64,000 nucleotides of DNA, from NCBI RefSeq assembly GCF_000275845.1, contig NW_006766886.1, forward strand, positions 45,637 to 109,636, in the 5' to 3' direction. Source of the DNA: Dichomitus squalens LYAD-421 SS1. Lineage: Eukaryota; Basidiomycota; Agaricomycetes; Polyporales; Polyporaceae. Of this stretch, positions 57,701 through 64,000 are shown piece after piece. Position numbers and translations under genes: made by a program. The stretch's first letter is position 1. Each line of letters opens with the position of its first letter. The notes beneath the pieces were generated by a model that saw only the letters and a program-made list of their open reading frames with translations, was not told where the DNA came from and did no database searches.

Positions 57701-59433
57701 GCTGCTGTCACAGGACCGCTTATAGAGACATACCAGAAATACTCGCCAACAGACGCATGCTCTGGTATCTCATTCAAGTCTTGAGGTATATTGGGTGCAG
57801 GCCGATGTTTGTGCTTGCCAGCTAGGACGATGACGCAGTCACCGAGCTAAAAACCACACGTCGACCCCTAACGTCAACGAGACATCTTCGCAGGACTCAG
57901 GCAGTATGTCATACCTTGTATACTTCCTGGCCTATCTTCACAGCCTTCCAGTATTGACCATCGAGGCGCTCCCCTTGCGGAAATTCAATTGTAGACTGGT
58001 TGTCTATACGACGCATGATCAAGTCCCCAATACGCCCCCGTACCTTCAGCTGCCGCTGCCGGAGTTCATGTCCAGTCAGACGTTTGGGGGCAGCCCCGAC
58101 CACTTTCAAGTGCTCGCGGAACAGGCCAAGAGCAAGCGTGTCGATGAGCGGTGTTACATGCGTCGGGTTCTGATTTTCTGGGCGGAGGACGGCAAGATCG
58201 AGGTTGCCTGTAACCTTGTTCGGCTGAAAGAATGGTCGCGGACGGCTTGCACGTGAACCCACAGGCAGGGTCATGTGGTGGACAGGGTAAGGAATGTGTT
58301 GCTCGTCCAGTGAATCGAAAATATGTTGCACGAAGGGCCGCGAGGTCACCTTGGTCCGCAGAGCTGGATCGTCATCAAGAATGCTCTTCACTAGCGCGAC
58401 CTGTAAACCATTGTGAGTCCAGCGTGGCAACCGGCATTGGTAGAAGACCTACTGAGCGAGCCAAATCCTCCGTTTGCACGTGGTCATTGAGAAGGTCATC
58501 CCATCGCCCAAGGTAGAGTTCTGTAAATTCCGCATATGATGTCACGAGCCCTTCCAGGGCAACAGATATCACAATCTGCGCGATGCGATGTGGGGTGTAG
58601 AATCTTCGGTGAATGTTCCTGTACAACGCTGTGGGAGACTTCAAGATATACCACCCATATTGCGTCTCTACGTAGATAGGACTAATCGCAGTCAGATATA
58701 GTTATGAGGACGATACAAAGCGGATAATCTCACTCGTCCACGGCTTGATAGTCAATGAAATACCGGAAGATCGCGCTCGTACGCAAGCGTTGCAGGTCCG
58801 CCTTCTTAGCATTGTCGACTATATCCTCCTGGCCTGCATCCTCCTCGTTCAGATATACCGGCGAGACGTTGCCCGCGGCCTCAAAGTGATGATCCGTTCC
58901 AGCATTAGCATGCAGCAGCTCAAGAGAGACGAGCTCAAATCCCCGACCGTGCCTGGGGTCGAAGATTGCGAAGTCCGAGAGTATCCGCACCGGCTTTGCC
59001 TCCTCGTCCAAGTAGTCATCCGCGTCCTCTCCTTGCACGATAGTGTCCTCGTTTTCTTGGATTTCATCGGGATGAGGTTGGTATGATAGCTCTGTTGAAT
59101 GCAAATGTAAATTTGCCTTGGAACAAACTGCAACCAAGCTACTCACTACGAACCGGTGGCCCGCCTACCCTGTTCTCGAGTACAGTATCCCTTCGCAATC
59201 TTTTATCGACCTGAACACAGTCAAAGGAATTCCATCTCTAACAATCGACAACCTACATGTTCTACCGCAGACGCATCAATGCGTCTCCGCTTGGCACCAC
59301 GCGAGGACGCGGTGGACTGTACTAGTGCCAGTGTCGGATCCTGCGGCTGCACGAGCAGGCTTGGACTTGAAGCAGAGGCCTCAATCTCGTCAGGGAAGCT
59401 CACACCGAACGCAGTATGCCGACGTCTTGACAT
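54751..59433 (-). CDS. DNMT1: Dnmt1-type DNA (cytosine-5) methyltransferase
   Basis: Nuclear maintenance-type DNA methyltransferase. From the N-terminus: a short basic tail with a nuclear-localisation-like RGAKRRRID; an RFTS (replication-foci) domain with PVRILSDFAIFDPRHGRGFE; BAH domain 1 with VGDCVIVLAGKH, ARIIYIDQREKEAHVQFY and TYLEEISNPQELFLCP; and BAH domain 2 with YHHDDYALIANT and PALVGMIIRIRPRRQDDE. The catalytic domain follows. Motif I is DPFAGVGAFGLPM. Motif IV is AGFPCQPHS, its Cys codon split by an intron; Cys is the nucleophile. Motif VI is CVFENVRGFL, motif VIII is QYGTPQRRVRFFLLAS, and motif X is LHRQIGNAVPWQV near the end. All needed motifs are present. A start in the same frame at 59484 is possible; MSRRRHT at 59433 is preferred. 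Many short introns. Supports active cytosine methylation in this fungus. Confidence 0.9.
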
Positions 59434-59869
59434 TGGGGAGACAGCTATATTGAGAGAGGGAGAGACAGCCTGTACGCAAGCCACCGATTGTGTTCGTTAA
59501 CGAAGCAGAGCTGAGGTCAGAGGGTCCGGTCCACACGCGCTCGTCGTTCCCGCTCGGCCGCGCTGCGGCGACCCTGCCTTGACCCTGCATGCAGTCGGGG
59601 TATATGACCACGGCAATAACGTTTTGCACTATCTGACGTCGCACTTCGTTTCTCCACCGACAGTTGAAGTGAGCCCGCGGCATGCGTTTCACTCAGCTGT
59701 TTCCGGCCGTCATATGACATACATCGGTTCTCTCATCATGCAATTACTGTTGCGTTGCGGACGCCAGATAGAATGCAGGATTTACGGCTAGAGCAAATGC
59801 CGTTATAGGACATTGACACGAGAGCTCAATACACAGAAACAGACAACGCCGGAAAACTCATGAAAGCGT
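59434..59869. other. Spacer between two minus-strand genes
   Basis: Promoter of the DNA methyltransferase gene and 3' end of VPS34. No gene seen. Confidence 0.4.
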
Positions 59870-62800
59870 CTAACTACGCCAGTACTGTGCCCAGTCGTGC
59901 ATCCTGTCCAGCACGACCGTGAACGGCGAAATATCGTTCAACAGCCGCTCAAAGTGCTCGATCGCCTGCTCCTCGGTCATCTCGAGGCAGAATTTGCCGA
60001 GCACCTGCTCGTGCACGTCACGCTGCTTGATGTGCGGGATGTTGGCGTCGACCATGAGGGTGACCAGGTTGAGGATGAGGTTCGCGCTCTTGCGGAGGAT
60101 CGAGAACGCTGTGAAGCAGAACGACTTGAAGCGCTGGTAGTGCACCGACTGCACGCCGCCCATCGCGTCGACCATCTCTTTGCAGATCTTGACTGGCGGA
60201 GCGAGTGGCTTGGGGTCGCGCCCAAGGATGTACCCGAAGTCGACTACGGTGGCAGTGAGATTTGAATATCGCGAGGTGAGCGGAAGGACTGACCATGAAA
60301 GAAGTGACCATCCGGAGCTAGCAGAAGGTTGTCCAAATGCCGATCTCCAACGCCCAGTAGATAGGTCATGACACAGTAGCCGGCTGTGAAAGATTTTCAG
60401 TAGACGTCCATGGAAGCAACACCCTGGAATACGGACCGCAACTCCTGACAAAAGTATCAATGACGCCAGGCTCGACGCCGTAGGTCCCCACACTCCCCTC
60501 GTCGGGATAGTTCGCCCGGAGGTAGTTCAACAACGTCCCATGCTCGCTGACAATTGCGGCGATCGTCTTGCTCGGGATAAACTGGGCCATACCCTGGGTT
60601 GGACCCGTAGCGAGCACGTCGTAAGGGGTGACCTTCAGGTCTAGATTCTCCTTCCGTAACAACCGGTCCATGAGCGTGAACAGCTGAATCACCAGCTGAT
60701 CCTGGCGCATGTCGTCGCCGTCCTTGAAGATGACGGGGTACTCGCCACCGTCCGCACACTGGAAGTACAGGAGCATGGGGAACATGTTCGACTTGAACAC
60801 GCTCGACTTGTCCGCGATGATCCCTGTGACGTTCACGCGCGCGTTCAGCGGGAGCGGGAGCGGCGGCATCGATGCGAGGTTGTTCTTTCCCTCTGCGAGG
60901 AAGGCGCGCAGCTTCTCGATCTTCTTGGGGCGCGGGTCCTTCGATGTACGGAGGTCGCGCGCGCGTTTCGCGAGCGTCTCGACGAGCTCGCCTTGTCGGC
61001 GCATGAGGTCGCGGCGCTCGTCACCGTTATCCTGCGTAGAGCGTCAGCAGGTGAGGGCTCTACTATTGTGTGCGACCTTACCTCGAGAATCTTCATGAAC
61101 TTGAAGACGACCCTGCCGTACATCTTCGCCATCATCTTGTCCTCCATAGACACCTCTACCATGAGGTACCAGTAGAAGCGGTTCCCAAGGATCGGATTCC
61201 GCACGGCGCGGGCGATCAGGAAGTCCGCAAGTCCACTATCGTCATAGGACACCGCGCTAGTTGCGGATCGCGACGAACGCTGATCGCTCGCTGTGCTCTC
61301 GAACTTCAGCGCCTGGACGAGTTGCAGCAGGTAGAGATGGAGCTCCTGTGAGATAATCAGAAACATGTACGTTCCCGCCCATTTATATAAGGACGGCTTA
61401 CGTCGTCATCTGCCCTGCTCAGCTGCTTGACTGCGTATGCCCTGACACGAGAGTCGACGGTGCTGGGCCCGAGCAGCTCGAGCGCGTCGTCGGTGTCGAT
61501 CTCTGTCCACTGGGGCAACAGTTCTTCTACGGCCTGTTTGACCTCCGACGGATCACGCCAAGTCACGGACTTGAGGAACTTGGTCAGACCCCGCTTGTCT
61601 CGCGTCAGGTAGAATCGGAACTTCCAGATCAGGTCTTTCTCTTCCGACGTGAGCGGTTGACTAGGAGCGTAGTTGAGAATTACCTAGTGGACATGCGATG
61701 AACAGACACGTCCCCGATATCGAAAGAAAGAGAAGACATACGGATAACTCATCGCGGATCTTCGCGTTCGGCTTGAGCTCGCGGTCGTATGGGCTGCTTC
61801 TGTGGCTTCGAACTAGACGGCGGTGCTTGTCTTCTACGGGGTTCTCCCGCGCAAGGTCCGGATCCACAACTGCCCATAGATGACCATCGGCAGTGAAGGC
61901 GGCGGCTTGTGGTGCCGGTGTTGTAGGCACAGGAGTAACCGACGATGTAGAGGGGACGGACACATTGGACGCATCCTGTGGGGCCAAACCTTCAATACGC
62001 CTGTGGACGAGAGGCGGCAGACGTCGCTTACCGGCTCACTGAAGATAACGGGGAAGTCGAAACGCGGGAGATCAATATATAGGAACAGGTTCTCCGACTT
62101 CGCCGTTTCAGCCTGCGCCGACCATCAGCTTCGTGCGACCATCCCGTCACAGCACGACGCGCGCGTACCTTGTGGATCTCGCCCATCTTGCGGAACACGA
62201 GCGTGTCGAGCCAGTCGGACTTGGGCAGGTCTCCGCGGTCGTACTTCTTGATGAGCTTCTCGAGCCTCCCGGACTCGTCCCTGGTGCCTATCTTGCTCGG
62301 GGTCGTAGTCTCGTTCGCGCCGTCCGCTTCGCGATCCGGCCATAGGATCATACGGTGCTTGCCGCGTCGGAGAGTCCTTGGTGCGACGTGTTATAGCGAA
62401 TGAGGCGAGCATAAAGAGACATGCGCACCACTTCTTCCCAAACAGACGGAATGTAGTTCCACCGACCGGGACAGCAGACCTCGGACCGGCGATGTCCCAT
62501 ACGGTGAAGGTGATCTGCGAGTTGAGTGGAAGGTCGCAGTACCGGATCGGGAGTGTTATCCATTCGTTCCATCTTCATGAAGTCAAGTTACCGCGCGTCC
62601 CGCGTTGAATGGGGAGGAGAAACCACTCACGTATACCCATTCCGGAACGCCTTGAACGCGGTGCGAAACGGTATCGTCAGCGGCTTGTTGTCCGCGATAA
62701 GTTGGCACGTCACATAGAGGTCGGAGTAGTCCCTTCACTACGGTCATTAATCTTGAGAGGAGGGGACGAGTGGGAGGAGGACGCATGCTTACGGGGCTTG

Positions 62801-63030
62801 CTGGATGCCGTGGAAGCGAAGCTCTGGCTTCTCAAGAACCTCGGTGAAAGAGTGAGGCTTGCGTACGCCCTCCAACTGTGATCTATGCGCGAGGCGCAGC
62901 AAAGTACCGCTCCCTCAGTGCCGATGCAAAAAACAAGGATGGTTGAAGACAAGTACACTCGGAAGGTGACCGGCATCTTGAGGTCGCTGAGCTTAGCGAA
63001 GGTGAAGTCATCGCGGTTGTCTTTGTCCAT
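59870..63030 (-). CDS. VPS34: Class III phosphatidylinositol 3-kinase Vps34
   Basis: Makes PI3P on endosomes and autophagosomes, acting with a Vps15-type kinase and Vps30/Beclin. Start at 63030 gives [18 protein letters not shown], the conserved C2-domain opening, followed by [20 protein letters not shown]. The helical PIK domain follows around 61000-62200 ([35 protein letters not shown]). The kinase domain shows [49 protein letters not shown], the catalytic loop [14 protein letters not shown] and the metal-binding [13 protein letters not shown]. It ends with the conserved C-terminal segment [12 protein letters not shown] at 59870. Catalytic Asp, His and Asn and the DFG are intact. Around ten short introns; some joins are approximate. 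Confidence 0.93.
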
Positions 63031-63335
63031 GGTGGAAGTAGCGTAGTTTAGGCTACTGCATGCACTTCGAGCTGCAGGTCCGGCGAGTAGAAGGGTACAC
63101 GGGATGCCCAAATGAGAGGGCAAGAGCGGAGTGGTTGCAGTGGGAAGACCAAGTGCGATTGAATCGGAATCCGTAGGCGCGTATGGTGGTCCGATCCAGG
63201 CGTCTCGTGAGGTGCCCGAACGTCGATGAACCAATCACGACCGTTATGTCGGACGACTTGCAGCATTTCGTTCCTCGTCTTCGCTCTACTCATAACATAG
63301 CCTCTCGTCTGCTTATGTGAAACGACTATACGATC
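63031..63335. other. Divergent promoter between VPS34 and the Nudix gene
   Basis: About 300 bp shared by two genes transcribed away from each other. No separate gene. Confidence 0.5.
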
Positions 63336-64000
63336 ATGGCTCCTCTGCACGAGATACCTGCTGAAGCCCTCAACAACCTCTCGGAGAAAACCCGGACGGC
63401 CATCGAGCGATTGAGGAGGCACCAGCCGGAGGAGGTTGGTTTGTTCGTACCATTGGCTCTATTCATATCGCTTTCACACTGAACATAATCCTAGTTCAGG
63501 ATATCCCTCGAACAAGCTGGCAGCAGTGCTAGTCCTCCTATATGAGAAGGCCGGGGAACTCCGCGTGCTCCTCACCACGCGCGACAAGTCGCTCCGAGCC
63601 CACCCCGGACAGGTCGCGCTCCCCGGAGGAAAGGTGGACGCCACGGACGCGGACCTGCTTGAGACAGCCGTGAGCATTCTGCGCTATCTCCTGTCATGCG
63701 TCTGTGTGGTAGCTGAAAGGTGCAGTATCGCGAAGCGCATGAAGAAGTGGGCCTCCCCCGCCACTATCCGCATGTCTACACGGTCTGCACTCTGCGACCT
63801 TACATCGCCTCTAGCAAGCTGCTCGTCACTCCACTAGTCGCGCTTCTCACAGACCTGTCGATCCTGAACAAATTGGTGCCCTCTCCCGGAGAGGTGGACA
63901 GGATCTTTGACCATCCGCTGGAAGCTATCCTGGACCCGAGCCTTGCAGCGAAGGAGGACCTCGCTCCTAAGGGTAGCGAGGACTGGCCGTATGAGGACGA
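63336..64000 (+). CDS. Nudix hydrolase, CoA-diphosphatase type (partial)
   Basis: Likely splits CoA or acyl-CoA into phosphopantetheine and 3',5'-ADP, as do yeast Pcd1 and human NUDT7/8. Start MAPLHEIPAEALNNL in a tcATGG context. After intron 1 (from about 63436): KLAAVLVLLYEKAGELRVLL, TTRDKSLRAHPGQVALPGGK and DADLLETA. After intron 2: REAHEEVGLPRHYP, completing the Nudix box with its Glu residues. ALPGGK followed by a REA.EE.GL helix is characteristic of the CoA pyrophosphatase group. Then LRPYIASSKLLVTPLVALL. The frame runs past 64000, so the C-terminus, where a peroxisomal signal might lie, is outside the window. Confidence 0.85.

Noticed and set aside
52378..59433. A secondary-metabolite cluster around the P450
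   Set aside because: Neighbours are CSE1 and a DNA methyltransferase; no synthase, terpene cyclase or transporter is nearby.
1..64000. CRISPR arrays, bacterial operons, phage genes, ribosome-binding sites
   Set aside because: The sequence is clearly eukaryotic with spliceosomal introns throughout; no such features were seen.

Overview
This window is nuclear DNA from a filamentous basidiomycete, most likely an Agaricomycete of the wood-decay type. Genes are packed close together, mostly on GC-rich DNA. Coding regions are cut by many 50-65 nt GT-AG introns with CTAAC/CTGAC-like branch sites, and several promoters or 5' leaders are pyrimidine-rich. The gene set fits this group: a class I hydrophobin, a DUF6534 multi-pass protein, F-box relics, a fungal P450 and a Dnmt1-type DNA methyltransferase. 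No ribosomal RNA or convincing tRNA was seen. Gene boundaries come from reading frames, splice signals and remembered family motifs. No database was searched.

Left part (1-21 kb): housekeeping genes. A glutamine-rich ARID protein (SWI1-like subunit of SWI/SNF) is followed by the AP-3 beta adaptin. AP-3 beta ends 45 bp from the end of a convergent CWH43-type GPI-anchor ceramide remodelling gene. On the minus strand follow an uncharacterised charged, proline-rich protein with a WH2-like motif and a MARVEL-like four-pass membrane protein.

Middle part (21-47 kb): more accessory. A fused BioD-BioA biotin enzyme and a trimethyllysine dioxygenase (first carnitine step) come first. Downstream on the minus strand is a predicted small spliced transcript with a 40-codon ORF, whose three short introns share both their 5' junctions and their branch-site blocks. 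Next are an orphan multi-pass membrane protein, a decayed aldehyde dehydrogenase fragment, a broken F-box gene, and a 1142 bp transposon-like element with terminal inverted repeats and a perfect 6 bp target duplication. These are followed by an aldehyde dehydrogenase with one puzzling intron, a class I hydrophobin with all eight cysteines, a 351 bp TA-flanked MITE, a secreted beta-propeller-like protein, and a DUF6534 gene with an eroded paralogue just upstream.

Right part (47-64 kb): conserved genes again. These are CSE1 (importin-alpha exporter), a cytochrome P450, a DNA methyltransferase with RFTS, two BAH domains and catalytic motifs I, IV, VI, VIII and X, VPS34 phosphatidylinositol 3-kinase, and the first part of a CoA-diphosphatase-type Nudix hydrolase that runs off the window. 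AP-3 beta and VPS34 both serve vacuolar/endosomal traffic but are 50 kb apart, so no functional cluster is claimed. The most unusual observations are the small spliced gene with look-alike introns and the two non-autonomous DNA elements.
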